This document shows, in pieces, positions 42,703 through 54,369 of a stretch of 64,000 nucleotides of DNA; the stretch's first letter is position 1; each line of letters begins with the position of its first letter. The DNA comes from Dactylorhiza incarnata (taxonomy: Eukaryota; Streptophyta; Magnoliopsida; Asparagales; Orchidaceae). Location: positions 3,411,501-3,475,500 of the forward strand of contig JAWHQI010000277.1 in NCBI GenBank assembly GCA_033032865.1, given 5' to 3'. The position numbers and the translations under genes are program-made. Under the pieces are notes generated by a model, which was not told the origin of the DNA, made no database searches, and was given only the letters and a program-made list of their open reading frames with translations.

Positions 42703-45700
42703 ACTTCATTGATATTGCGAAAAAAGTATACACTATTAATTTTATCATCTTTAAAAAAATAAAAAAAAATAAAAAACCCCAAAAAACCCAAAAATATATG
42801 TTTTCTCTTTTTCTTAACCTTTAATTTGTAAATATAAAAAATTAAAAACCAAAAAAATGATGAAATATTCTTATAAAAAAAAATCCAAAAAAATTTATTT
42901 TTCTCTCTCTTTTTTGTTAAGTATTAATATATATAGATATATTATATCCTTTTTTATCATCCATTATAAATAAAAAAAAATGATGATGAAAAAGTTAGAA
43001 AAATACAAAAAATATTTGTTCTATTTGTATTTGTTTCATTAAGTTTTTATATGCATATTTGAAAACATATTATTTCAAATTTTAAAATGAAAAAAATAAT
43101 GAAAGACTTTAAAACCAAAATCAAAATGAATTCTAGGAATTTTAAGATAGGACAATAGATCGTTTTCTCGAAGTAGGATTACTCGACAGACCCGAAAGGG
43201 GATTTTTGTCGATATTTTGAAAAGAGGAAACCCCGTTGCTTTTACCTTATTATTTCTACGTTTTCTTTTTTGCTTTTCATCTTAAAGATTTTCTTTATTA
43301 ATTTTGTTTTTTTTCTTATGTTTTAATATAAATTTGAATATGCGTATTTCAAAAATGATTAAAATACATTTAGAAAACTCCAAAATATATCTATACTATT
43401 CTATAAAGGAAAACACCTCTTTGGTGCAACATTCATATTACCAAATTTATCCCTCATTTTAAAAGTTAATGCCATAAAATTGTTAACCTAAATTCAAAAA
43501 ATTTTGAATACAGAAGGCATTAGGGTAATTTTTAATTTCCCGCACTCCTCCCCGTGTATATCATTCCCGTGCACACAAACTTTTCGCATTCTCACTTCAC
43601 TACCGCTCAAACCCTCCTCACCGGCTTCTCCAACCCGACATTTTCCAAGCGCAATCCTCCGTGCTCCTTCCTCCCTACATCAACGAAATCCTCCTTCATC
43701 CTCCATCAGCGACATCCTCAACGCGACATCCTCCATCAGCGGCATCCTCCATCAGCGGCAATACTCAACGCGTCTTCTCCTTCATCCTCCATCAGCGGCA
43801 TCCTCAACGCGACATCCTCCCACTTCGGAAGCAGCCTAGGTAATCCTGCAAACAATCGACGCTTTCTTCATGTTTTTCGCACCATCTCGACCTTCACTTC
43901 TCCGCCGCGCCTTCCACTCACTTAATCCACTGAAACGCTGCTATACTAGGGCATCAAGATCCTTCTATTACCGTCAGTTTTGGTCTTCAAAATCCACTGA
44001 ACACCTTCCTCCCTCTTCCTAGCGGTTTTGGTCTTCAAAATCCACTAAAACCATATATATATATGGTTTTACTTTATATATATATATATTTCATCTTTTT
44101 TGTGATATAGAAAAAACCAAAAATCATAAATGTTCTTTTTACTTTGTTTTTCTCTTTCTTGTTCTTATTATTTTTGTTCTTTTTTTTAGTATCATTATGT
44201 ATATAAATGTACATATAAGAAAAATCCAAAAAAATTAATAAAATATTGTATCTTTCTTTTTGTAAATACCTTTTCCCCTTTCTTTCTTTCTTTCTTATTT
44301 TTATTTTTAGGTTTTACATATGTAACTTATATATGTAAATATTTGGCTAAATTTTGAAAAATAAAAAAAATGATTATGGAAAAACTAAAAAAAAATCCCA
44401 CAAAAAATTAATTAAGTATTTTTGGCTTTCTTATTTTTCTCTTTTTCCTCTTTCCTTTTTCTTGCTTTTCTTTTTGTTAAGTGTTTATATATATTCTTAT
44501 CATATTAAAAATCCCCAAAAAAAATGATGATGAAAATATTGAAAAATCAAAAAAATATATGTTTTGTTTTCTTTCTTTGTTTTTTTTTTCTCTTTCTCAA
44601 GTCTTATTACTTATTAAGTTTAATTTTATATATAAATATGCATAAAAAAATGGTATGATTTCTATTTTATTTTCATTAAGATTATATATGCATATTTAAA
44701 CAAAACAAAATAATACTCTAATTAAAATGACAAAATAATGGAAAATTTTGAAACATAAATCAAAAAGAATTTTTGGAATTTTTGAGATAGAATAATAGGT
44801 AGTTTTCTCGAAGTAGAATTACTCGGCAGACCCGAAAGGGGATTTTTGTCGATATTTTGAAAAGGGGAAACCCTATTACTTTTATCCTTTCATTTCACTT
44901 CTTCTTCTTTGCTTTTTATTTTAAAGTTTCTCTTTATTTTTCTCTTTTTTATTAAGTATAAAGGTTTTTATATATATGCATATTTTAACAATGATGAAAA
45001 TATATTTAGAAAACTTTCCAAAAAAAAAAATATATATATATAGTTTTGCTTTATGTATATATGTTTTATTTTTTATTTTGTAACTAAGAAAAATTGGAAA
45101 AACAAATAAAAAACTTATATATATATGCATATGATTTTATCATTTTTATCACCCCCCCCCCCCCCCCTCATGTACATAAACCTTTATTATTATGTTTTAA
45201 CATCTTTTGCAGGAAATTATTCCGGTTATCCCGTCTCCAAAATAGGGGCGTGCTTTTTCCCCCTGCTTTTTCCCCCTTGTATTTTCTTTTTCCTCTTTTT
45301 CATGCTTTTGTACATATATAGAATTGTTCCTCATACTTACTTCAACATTGGGGACAATGTTGATTTTAAGTATGGGGGTATGGTATGATGTTTTCCCCCT
45401 TTGTAATTATTGTCCCCCATTTTTACTTAGAAAAAACCAAAAAATGACAAAATAAATAAAATAGCAAAATTTGTTACAACATAAGAAATTATTTGTTATA
45501 ACATAACCAAATTTGTTATGACATAATAAATTATGTTGCAACATCTTTGCCCCTCTTACATAAAATTCAAAAAAATTATTAATTAACTTAGAAAAAACAC
45601 CAAAAATTTTTCTTATCAAGTTTTATGTTTATGTCTTTTGTTTGTATATAAAAATCTACATAAAAAATTAATAATAAACCGAAAAAAAAATGAATGAAAA

Positions 45701-47150
45701 GTTTTACTATGTATATGTATTTACATATGTATTTTGTTATAAATCAAAATCCAAAAAAAAAATGATGAAAAATGTACTTAAAAATTTGTTATAACAAAAT
45801 TCATTTTGTCATAACACCAAAAATGTTTTTCCTTCTCTCTTTTCTTTTCTTTTCCTTTTTTTTATTAATGTACATATTTTTAACAAAATTAAAAAAAATC
45901 AAAAAAATATATGATGAAAAAAAATTTCTTAGAAAAAATCAAAAATATTTTGTATGTATTTTTACTTTTCTTAATTTTCTTCTTCCTTTTTTTTTGTATT
46001 TGTATATATGTATTTTGTTATAAAAAATTAAAAAAATCCCAAAAAAAAAATATATCTTAAAAACTCCAAAAAAATATATTTGAAAAACTTATCAAAAAAA
46101 TCCAAAAATAAAATAAAACCCCTACTTAGCTTTTTGTTATTTCCAAGGCTAGGTTAGTTTTATCATTAAGCGTTTTTCATTATTTATGATTTGCTAAAAC
46201 AATTTTATTTATTTCATAGTTTGAAAAATTTTAATCGAGGAATTTTCAGTAGTAAAGAAAACCTTGCGATCTTAATTTAATTTGAGAACAGAATTTTTAG
46301 CACTACCTTGGGTTTACCCTAAATAGATTCCTTTTTGTATTATATTGGCAAACCATCTTTAGATTCAATTATTCTAACTCTAAACTTGTGAAACTTTAGG
46401 AATGTTTTTAATCTACTAAACTTGCTCTCAAAAATCTTTTTTTATTAATCTAGAATTTCTCTTGAAACCCCCCTGATAAACACCCCTTAGCTTGACATAA
46501 AAATAATAAAAGAAGGAGTTTTAAAAGAAATCCCGTGTCAATGGGAATAAAAAGATTCTGTAAACACAGGCACCCAATATTGTTAAAAGAAATCTCGTGT
46601 CAATGGGAATAAAAAATTAAAATTTCGTAAACACGGGCATTGGGTTAAGTTTAGAAAAGATTTCAATTCTCCCGCGTAAACCAACGCTGGGAATCAAAGC
46701 AAAACCACCAAAAAGGTGGGGTGAGAGGATAAAGTCCATCACCCCTAAATCCAAGCACTCTTCTTTTTGCCAAGGCTACCTTTTTTCTCCTACCCCTTAG
46801 CCAATAAAATTGTACCTAGATTTTAATTTAAAAAAGATTGGGAGAGCATAATTAGTAGGCTTTATTTATTCTTAAAAACTTTCTTAAAAAAGGTTAAAGT
46901 TTTATATAATTCTATTCTAATTAAAAGGTACCAAAGACTGCAATAATCGACGCTATTTAGCTAACTTTAGAAGTCTCGCTAAAATTTTTTCGCTCTTTTT
47001 AAATTACTTTCATAGTTTTGGACTTACCTCTTTAAATATCCTAAATTTATTTAGATCTTACTTTTGATTTGATAAAACTTTAGTAAATTAGAAATTTTAT
47101 TAAACGTCTTATAGGTATCCCTTACTTTTGCTCTGGAATAGCAAAAGCTT
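42703..47150 (+). other. Non-coding interior of the Athila-like element
   Basis: AT-rich DNA full of aaaaatccaaaaaa and tttctttttctt. No gag, pol or host gene was recognised. A block with ttttctcgaagtaggattac and acccgaaaggggatttttgt occurs twice (43140-43380 and 44770-45015), and a related block (cgaagtaacaatactcgacg) sits near the LTR end at 42560, so the interior grew by internal duplication. A second PPT-like ttaagtatgggggtat is at about 45366-45381. A C run of about 16 bases is at 45152-45168. Short hydrophobic ORFs here are composition artefacts. Confidence 0.75.
43390..44053 (+). mobile_element. Helitron-like insertion in the element interior
   Basis: Starts TCTATACTATTCTATAAAGG after an A, the same 5' signature as the two other Helitrons. 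Comparison with the duplicated block at 45000-45055 (atatatatatagttttgctt) suggests the host sequence resumes near 44053-44060 (atatatatggttttacttta). The 3' end lacks the CTCG hairpin of the other family; CTAA at 44044-44047 could be the terminus, but this is not fixed. Contains a minisatellite of cctccatcagcggcatcctc units (about 43690-43825) and two copies of ggttttggtcttcaaaatcc. Confidence 0.6.
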
Positions 47151-47165
47151 AAGTATGGGGGTATA
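47151..47165 (+). other. Polypurine tract of the Athila-like element
   Basis: aagtatgggggtata, directly before the right LTR start tgatgaatag. Confidence 0.75.
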
Positions 47166-49523
47166 TGATGAATAGAAAATATTGCATATTTTTAATATAA
47201 TTTCTAGCCTAATTTGGGTATTTTTGTACATGCAATATGTAAATTATTGAAATAATAGCTTGTTTTATCTTGTTTGTAAATATATGTAAATATATGTAAA
47301 TATTATAAGTATAAATAAATATTGATATATTTTCAATACACACATATATATATGTATATATGTAATGATAATAAGTATATATATATATAATAATATGTAA
47401 TGATAATAAGTATATATATATAATAATATGTAATGATAATAAGTATATATATAATAATATGTAATAATAATAAGTATATATAATAATATATAATAATAAT
47501 AAGTATATATATATATAATAATATGTAATGATAATAAGTATATATATAATAATATGTAATGATAATAAGTATATATATAATAATATGTAATAATAATAAG
47601 TATATATAATAATATATAATAATAATAAGTATATATAAATAATATGTAATAATAAATAAATAATTAAGTTAGTTTTTCTATATGTATAATATAATATATC
47701 TGTAAATATATATAATATATATACATATGTTCTTGTGTTTACACATAGGAACTCTTGGCCGAGTGGAGAAGGTTCCTGTTAATTTGAGCAAGGGGAGAAG
47801 CGGGTTCGAAACCTGGCCAACGCAATTTTGCGCCAATTTAATCCGCCAGCTCACTTCCCGCCCCTGCAGCACCCGTCTGCCCGCTGCCCGCGCCTGCCCG
47901 CTGCCCGCCAGCAAACCGCCAGCACACCCGCCTGCCCGCGCCCGTGCCCGTGCCTGCCCCTGTAGCTCACCTCCAGCGCAACCAGCTATCCGCAGCCCAG
48001 CCAGCTGCATGCATCTTCCAACCCGCCAGCTCGAGTCAACCCTACAGCTGCCATCCAGCCACCTTCTAGAAGCCCACCGGCTAGCATCCAGCCAGCTGCC
48101 TTCCTTCTAGAACCTCTCAAACCCTCTAAATGCAGCCCATTTTCTCTATAAATAGGAGCCCACCCCCTCACTATTTTGCCTCTCTTGGATTGCCCTTTTT
48201 TGGGTGATCTTCCACAATCCTTGCCACCTTAGTTTTTGTATTTTATTTTTGTATTTTATTTTTGTAATTTCTTATATAAATGTTGTAATTTTATTTTCAT
48301 GTTTTGTTTTTTAATATAAATTAGTTAAATGTTGTAATTTGTTTGTAATCTTTTTAAATGTTGTAGTGTTTTTATAAATATTGTAATTAAATGTTGTAAT
48401 GTTTTTATTTTTGTAATTTTATTTCGTGTAACCCCGTTATTATGGCAATAAATAAATTTAGTTTTTATTTCGTGCATTTTTTATTCGTAGCATAATTTCA
48501 ATTCTGCAATTTCATTTCTGCACTGCAATTTCAATTTCTAACTTAGCTTTATTTCTGCACCGTATTTCAATTCATAAACTTAGTTTCATATCCGCACTTC
48601 AATTTTGCAATTTTTCCTTCTTTAGCTAGATTTATTTGTCGCCATAACATCGGTTTTCCTTTAGATTCAAATTTATTCGTCTTCGTAAACTTTTGCTCTT
48701 TTTCTTCCTTGACACGGAATCGATGGAGCCGAATATTACGTTTTCGTTTATTTTCGTTTTAATTCGAATTTTGGTTATCTCTTTTTTCGCTTTGATTCGA
48801 ATTTACTCGCCGTCATAATTTTCGTTCTTTTTCTTCCTTGACGCGGTAGAGAGTAGAGCGGAATATTATGTTTTCGTTTATTTTCATTTCAAAGCAATTT
48901 TCGTTCTCGTTATGTTTCGTTCCCGCAATTTCCTCCTTCATTGTTTTCGTTATTTTCGCTTTTGTTTTATGTTATCGTTTATGTGTTTGTTTATTTTACG
49001 TCTTTTCGTTGTTTTATGTTTTCATTACTTATGTTTTCGCTATTTCTCTTCATAGCTTAGTTTTATTTTATTGTCATGCATTTATTTCCCGTCTACCCGT
49101 TTGGGTAGAACTTGCACTGCATTTATTTCCCGTCTACCCGTTTGGGTAGAACTTGCTCACGCATTTACTTCCCCTCTACCCATTTGGGTAGAGACTGCAT
49201 TCCTTTAATTTCTGTCCTTTAATTTCAGTCATTTAAATTCCCGTAGAGTGCGTGAGTTTTTCATTTAGTGCGTCCTTTTTCTTTTTATCGCTTTTCTTGG
49301 TTTTTGCTAAACGCACACCAAGCCCGCGATTATTATCATTTATTGCTTTCTAAATTATTGCAAACTTAAAAATCAATCGATCTTTCCGATAAAACAATAG
49401 CCGTAGGTCGAAGTAACAATACTCGACGGGACCCAGGACTAAATACGACATTGATATGATTTTTATCATATATACTACACACGACAGGTGCGCTTGCCTC
49501 CTACGTCGTTTATTTTCCTATCA
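47166..49523 (+). repeat. Right LTR of the Athila-like element (intact)
   Basis: About 2.36 kb, uninterrupted. It gives the empty-site sequence for the Helitron (near 47712) and ends tattttcctatca followed by TSD CCGTG. Confidence 0.94.
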
Positions 49524-49542
49524 CCGTGCTTCTAAGCGATCT

Positions 49543-50082
49543 TCAGGAAGTTGCTCGTACTCGAGGTAAGCCTGGAGTGGGGCCATCCAAGAGGATTCTT
49601 CGTTGCTGATTGTTACGATCTTCCATGGTCCTTGAATGCTTGGGACCATGATGTCTTCGAGCCTCCTTCTCCTGGACTGGTAGGCTGTAAATGAAGTAGC
49701 GAGCTTGGAGAGCGCGTCGGCTCTGACATTCCGCTCTCGGGGGGATGTGGATAATTCGATATGATATGATCTTCTGCAGCAGGGTCTTGGTGAGCCCAAG
49801 GTATTGCGCCAGTTGTTCGCTTCTTGCCTCATAATCTCTCTCGATTTGAGAGACTACCAGTTGTGAATCAGTATAGATTGTCAGGCCTTCAACCTTGCAG
49901 TCGATAGCGAGCCGGAGGCCAGCGATTAGAGCCTCATAATCCTCTATGTTGTTGGTGGTTGGGAACTTTAATCGGAGGCCGTACTCCAGGGTGACTTCTT
50001 CTGGACTTATCAGGAGTAATCCCGCCCCAGCGCTCTCTGCTCCCGAAGCGCCATCGACGTACAAGTTCCTGCGTGCGGACAA
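49543..50082 (-). pseudogene. Tat RNase H domain
   Basis: NLYVDGASGAESAGAGLLLI, then KFPTTNNIEDYEALIAGLRL, LTIYTDSQLVVSQIERDYEA and YRIIHIPPRAE. These are the D, E and D of an RNase H of the type found in Tat elements (archaeal-like second RNase H), used to remove RNA from the RNA-DNA hybrid. The frame slips near 49720, after which the end of the domain lies in another frame (RNVRADALSKLATSFTAYQS). The Athila-like element lies just beyond its C-terminus. Confidence 0.85.
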
Positions 50083-50207
50083 TAATTCCTCTGAAGGAGC
50101 CGGGTCCGGAGGGATAGTGTTCTCGACGATGAAGTCGACGAGAACCTGGGAGTTTTGTCCTGTCGAGGGAGGAAATGAAGGTCAAATTCTCCAAGCTCGA
50201 CCGCCCA

Positions 50208-51600
50208 CTATACTAACCTTCCCGAAACTTCCAGTTTTTGGAGTATGGCCTGCAGTGGCAAATGCGTTAATACTTTTATTGTATACGCTTGGAAGTAAGG
50301 ATGAAGCTTTCTCGCGGAGAAGATGAGGGCTAAAGCCGTTTTGTCAGCTGTTGGGTATCGAGTTTCGGTGTCCGTGAGGATTTTGCTGAGATAATAGATT
50401 GGTTGTTGAACTCCTCCTTCGTCCTTCATGAGCACCGCACTAAGGGCTGCGGGGGATATTGCCAAGTATAGGAACATGACTTCCCCTAGAATTGGCTTTG
50501 ACAGGAGAGGAGGCGCATCCAAGTATTGCTTGAGGTCTTGGAAGGCTGTTTGACACTCATCCGTCCACTGGAAGCCTGAGCTACGGGCCCCTCGAAGGAT
50601 CTTGAAGAAGGGGAGGAACTTGTCTCTCGATCAAGCTAGGATACGCGAGAGTGCGGCGATTCTACCGTTTAAACACTGCACTTCTTTGATAGAGCGCGGA
50701 GGTGCCATGTACTATAGGGCTTTTATCTTTTCGGTATTTGCTTCGATTCCTCGATGAGTTACTAGGAAACCGAGGAATTTTCCCGCTGTAACACTGAATG
50801 CACAATTGCTAGGATTTAGCCGCATTTTGTATTGGCGAAGAAGTTGGAAGCATTGCTCTAGGTCCTCCAAATGGCTGCTTCGTCGGGTGCTCTTCACCAG
50901 CATGTCGTTGACATAAACCTCCATTGTTTTCCCGGTAAGATTCTTGAATACTTTGTTCATCAATCTTTGGTAAGTTTCCCTGACATTTTTGAGGCCGAAA
51001 GACATTACTTTGTAGCAATAGACTCCTTTATCTGTTCGAAAGGCTGTGTGTTCTTCATCAACTGGGTTCATCCGAATATGATTGTACCCAGAGTAAGCGC
51101 CCATGAAGCCGAGGAGTTCATGTACGGCTGTAGCATCTATAAATTGGTCGATTCTTGGAAGCGGGAAACTGTCCTTGGGGCATGCCTGGTTGAGGTTGCT
51201 GTAGTAGACACACATCCTCCATTACCTCGATGCTTTCTTTACCATGAGCACGTTCGCTAGCCATGTTGGGTATCTGGCTTCGCGGATGAATTTTGCGTCG
51301 AGAAGTTTGGTCACTTCCTCTTTGATAGCCTGCAGTCGCTCAGGAGCGAAGTTCCTTTTCTTCTGGATGACTGGTCGGCAGGAAGGATTAAGGAGTGAAA
51401 AATCACTCCGGGGACTACTCCTGGCATGTCCTCTGGGTTCCAAGCGAAGATATCTTTGTTTGCGCGTAGTAGGGCCATGTACTGTTCAAGTTCTTCTGGG
51501 GAAAGGAGAGACCCAACCCTCACCGTTCGGGAAGGGTCTTGGGGGGAGAGAGCTATATCCACCAATCCTTCAACGGGGGCTCCTCTCTGCAACGTGGCTT
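50208..51600 (-). pseudogene. Tat reverse transcriptase, catalytic residues lost
   Basis: From high to low coordinates: NKDIFAWNPEDMPGV, VIQKKRNFAPERLQAIKEEV, IREARYPTWLANVLMVKKA, ACPKDSFPLPRIDQFIDA, then the palm. The first catalytic Asp is replaced by Gly (FMGAYSGYN, usually FMDAFSGYN), and the second box reads YVND instead of YVDD. SFGLKNVRETYQRLMNKVF and GFLVTHRGIEANTEKI follow, and at 50208-50522 the connection/RNase H start with LSKILTDTETRYPTADKTAL. Frameshifts near 51222 and stops near 50625 break the chain. It cannot polymerise DNA. Confidence 0.9.
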
Positions 51601-51712
51601 CGTCTCGCAGATCGAAGTTGTCGATGTTGAGGGCGGTGATCCGCCTTGGTTGATCTTGCTCTAAATGGTACGTCCTTCTTTTCTCTTGACTACCCCGAGC
51701 AACCCCTGTCCC

Positions 51713-52072
51713 CTAGTCGGTTAGGAACTTCAGAGCTACGTGTGGGATGGACGGGATCGCTCCGAAGGTAGATTGGAGTGGTCTCCCAAATACGTCATTG
51801 TAGGTTGAATTGGAATCTACGACTAGAAACTGAACTTGGTGCATGGCTTGTCTTGGGAGTTCGCCCAATGTTACCTGAAGAGAGATCGATCCCAAGACCG
51901 GTATGGGGTGATTATCCACGCCATAGATTGGTCCTCCCACAGGAACGAGATGTTCCTTGGTGAGTTTGATGCCACATAATGCGGAGAAAAATAAGATATT
52001 GGCAGAGCTTCCACTATCAACCAAGATACTTTTAACGAGGTAGCACGGATCACCAATCTTGGCACTTATCAC
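51713..52072 (-). pseudogene. Tat aspartic protease
   Basis: A 119-codon open frame with LVDSGSSANILF (D-S-G catalytic motif) and YNDVFGRPLQSTFGAIPS, the normal protease signature of the Tat group. Just upstream a short frame begins MAEKVGIIGKPEGLHANKRF and continues DATITFGPKDMRGV before a TGA. Only about 220 bases separate the PBS from the protease, so the gag gene is deleted. Confidence 0.85.
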
Positions 52073-52275
52073 CAGCGGATATTGATGCGGAGTTTACACT
52101 CCTCGCATGTCTTTCGGTCCAAAGGTGATGGTTGCGTCTTGCCTGAATCGTTTGTTAGCATGCAATCCTTCGGGTTTACCGATGATCCCCACCTTCTCTG
52201 CCATAGTCTCTAGTCACGAGTATCACTGTGTAGAGGATACTGTCTTCCGAATCTTTAGAGCTTTGGGGAATTTGT

Positions 52276-52294
52276 TCCCACAGACGACGCCAAA
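52276..52294 (-). other. Primer-binding site of the Tat element
   Basis: On the minus strand it reads TTTGGCGTCGTCTGTGGGA, next to the 5' LTR end. Closely resembles the TTTGGCGCCGTCTGTGGGA seen after LTRs of plant Tat/Ogre elements, with one change. The primer tRNA is not assigned with certainty. Confidence 0.65.
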
Positions 52295-52295
52295 C

Positions 52296-53600
52296 TGTTT
52301 CGGTCTACTCGAGACTCCTAAAATCGGTTCAGAACGAACCCTCTTAGCCCGAGAGTGGTCGAGCACGCAATCAATTACTAAGAGTCGAGACAGATGACAA
52401 AGAATTTTTTTAGCTTGGAAAACCCCGGAAAGGGGTAAACAACCACGTGGTCGGGACGATGCCGACCAAATTTCACTATTTGCAGCTTCTTTACAGGGAT
52501 TTCTCGAGAGACCGAGGGCGATAAGCCGCTCCTCGTTACAACTTTGAGGGAGAGAGAGAGAGGCGTTCAGAGGGTGACAGACCACCGCTCACGAAGCTTC
52601 GACTTCTTCCTTGCAGCGGTGGGTAGCACCGTGCTCTAGAGACTTGTGTGCATTCTGGAAGCGCACTCTGAAACTCGGCGCGCTCTGGAACTTGGCGTTC
52701 TGGGGCTTGGGCACTCTGAAATTTGTGCACTCTTCCGGATGCCTAAAGGTGGACGAGATTCTTCTTCTATCTTCGAGGGGCTCGAAGACTTCTTCAAGTA
52801 CGACCTTGAAGAGGAGGGAGATCTTCAAGAGAGCTTTCTCTCTCTTGAACTTAGGAGGGAGAAGGAAGAGAATACAATGAGGAAAAGAGAAGCCTTGTGG
52901 CGCTCTATTTATAGGCCCCAGAGGTAGTTATGGTGGTTACTGCGGATAATCGCAGGTCGTAACCACCAAAAATACTAAATGAAGATCAATTTTATAAGGA
53001 TTATGACGTGCATTAATTAAATAATTCTCTATACACAAACCAGGGTTATTTCGGATACCCGCACTCGCCTAATACGGGCGGATACGCCGACGGTTACGCC
53101 GGCTGTTACACGGATAGTTACCCGCCAATCGGAAGGTGAAGAACACAAGCGGACGATCGGACGACGACAGACTTCGACCGGCGACGATGATTGCCCGGCG
53201 AGGGGGGACACCAATGAGGAAGGGTGGCCGGGAGGGCGGCCGACCCCAAGCGGCCGGCCGCAAGGCCCAAGGCTGCTCGCGACCTCTCAGCCACGCGGCC
53301 GAATCCGATTGACCGGGTGGGCGACCGGGGGCGAGGCGGCCAACGGGAGGCCGACCGGGAGGCAGGCCACGAAGCACACGCCGGCCGGCCGACGGATTGG
53401 CCGCACACGCCAGAGGCGTGCGACCAAGCGGGGCCGGCCGGGCGGCCTCGCCGCATGGCCAGGCCGCACGCCGCGGGCGTGCGGCCACCCGCGGCCGGCC
53501 GCCCGGCCGTGCGCCGACCGCAGGAGCGCGGCCATGGGCGGCCGATCGCCTGGCCATTCGCCGGCCCGCCGTGCGCGCGGAGGGCGCTCAACCAAGTTGG
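52296..53600 (-). repeat. 5' LTR of the Tat element
   Basis: Plus-strand start tgtttcggtctactcgagac. TATA-like minus-strand CTATAAATAG at 52904-52915. Very GC-rich U3 (about 53180-53600) with ggccgg/cggccgcc repeats. Alignment with the left LTR ends at about 53590-53619. Confidence 0.8.
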
Positions 53601-53619
53601 TCGGCCGACCGGCTAGGCC

Positions 53620-54369
53620 ATGGCGGCGCGTGTGCGCGGGTCCGGTGGCGGCGGTTGACGATGATCGTGCGCGGGGATCGTGTGTGGTGATTGGGTGCGT
53701 GGTGGTTTTCTCCTAACTCCCCACTAAGGGAGTGGAGGTTAAGAAATTCCGGCTATTTGCAGCCCAGAATTCCTATAAAATGGGCGAGACCCATCACAAC
53801 TGATTATTCCACCACTGCTTCCCACCATTATTTTCCACCACTGTTTCTCCGATCGCTGCAACTGAGCCAAACATAACCTTAGAGGGTTAGATATCCACTT
53901 TGATATTCGTGAAATATATTTATTTATGAAAAAAATGTAATTATAATCATGATGTTGCAAATGACTTTCTTTTAAATACAAGTACGCAGACAGAGTAATC
54001 TTTTTTCTTCTACCGGGACTGGGAGAGGGGATCGGATCCCCTGGAGTTTTTAGGGGAACTCTAGGGGGTGGAGTTCGCGATTCGAGCCCGATTCGTGTTA
54101 AATCGTAAAAAGTGGTTAACACGAAAGTTGTAGATCTTCCCGAGACAAATAAATTTCATGTTGAACATTTTTTGATATGAAGTCGTTTAGGCCCCCAATT
54201 TGAACCCCGAAAAAACTGACCCCGAAATTATCCCGGGAGAGTAGTTCTAACTTCAACTATAACCTTCACCAGCCTACGATCATTCGGTTTGGGCTCTCGC
54301 TTCTCCTTTATCTGTGGCATCAAGCAACCAACCATTGTTTCCTCACCCGCAGAAGCAGAGGTGAAGCAA
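53620..54369 (+). other. Upstream region of the ECM29 gene
   Basis: No gene. A plus-strand ctataaaa lies at 53773-53780. ggggatcggatcccctggag and neighbouring G-rich sequence lie near 54030-54070. Whether a promoter starts here is unknown. Confidence 0.35.

Larger units (their letters stand above)
37539..49523 (+). mobile_element. Athila-like long-LTR element without coding capacity (LARD type)
   Basis: LTRs 37539-42678 (interrupted by a Helitron) and 47166-49523, both tgatgaatag...cctatca. TSD CCGTG at 37534-37538 and 49524-49528. The PBS matches tRNA-Asp, as in Athila elements; a PPT-like aagtatgggggtata precedes the right LTR. The 4.5-kb interior is AT-rich, low-complexity DNA without any gag or pol motif. 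Apart from the Helitron and an indel of about 26 bp, the LTRs are almost identical, so insertion is recent. It depended on enzymes supplied in trans. Confidence 0.93.
33104..53600 (-). mobile_element. Tat-type Ty3/gypsy retrotransposon, decayed and split
   Basis: Minus-strand element. 5' LTR at right (52296 to about 53600), PBS, protease, RT, RNase H, then a 12-kb insertion (37539-49523 plus TSD), then integrase, a tandem-repeat region, an antisense ORF, and the 3' LTR at left. The reading frame on both sides of the insertion would adjoin between RNase H and the integrase zinc domain. Gag is almost entirely missing between PBS and protease. LTRs are much more diverged than those of the inserted element. 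The outer right boundary is uncertain by some tens of bases and no TSD was found. Confidence 0.87.

Noticed and set aside
53773..53780. ctataaaa as the ECM29 promoter TATA box
   Set aside because: It is about 600 bases from the ATG with no other support. It may belong to LTR-derived sequence.
54289..54369. N-terminal extension of ECM29 from a TTG at 54289
   Set aside because: The ATG at 54370 is in frame and matches the usual protein start. The upstream codons resemble no ECM29 sequence.
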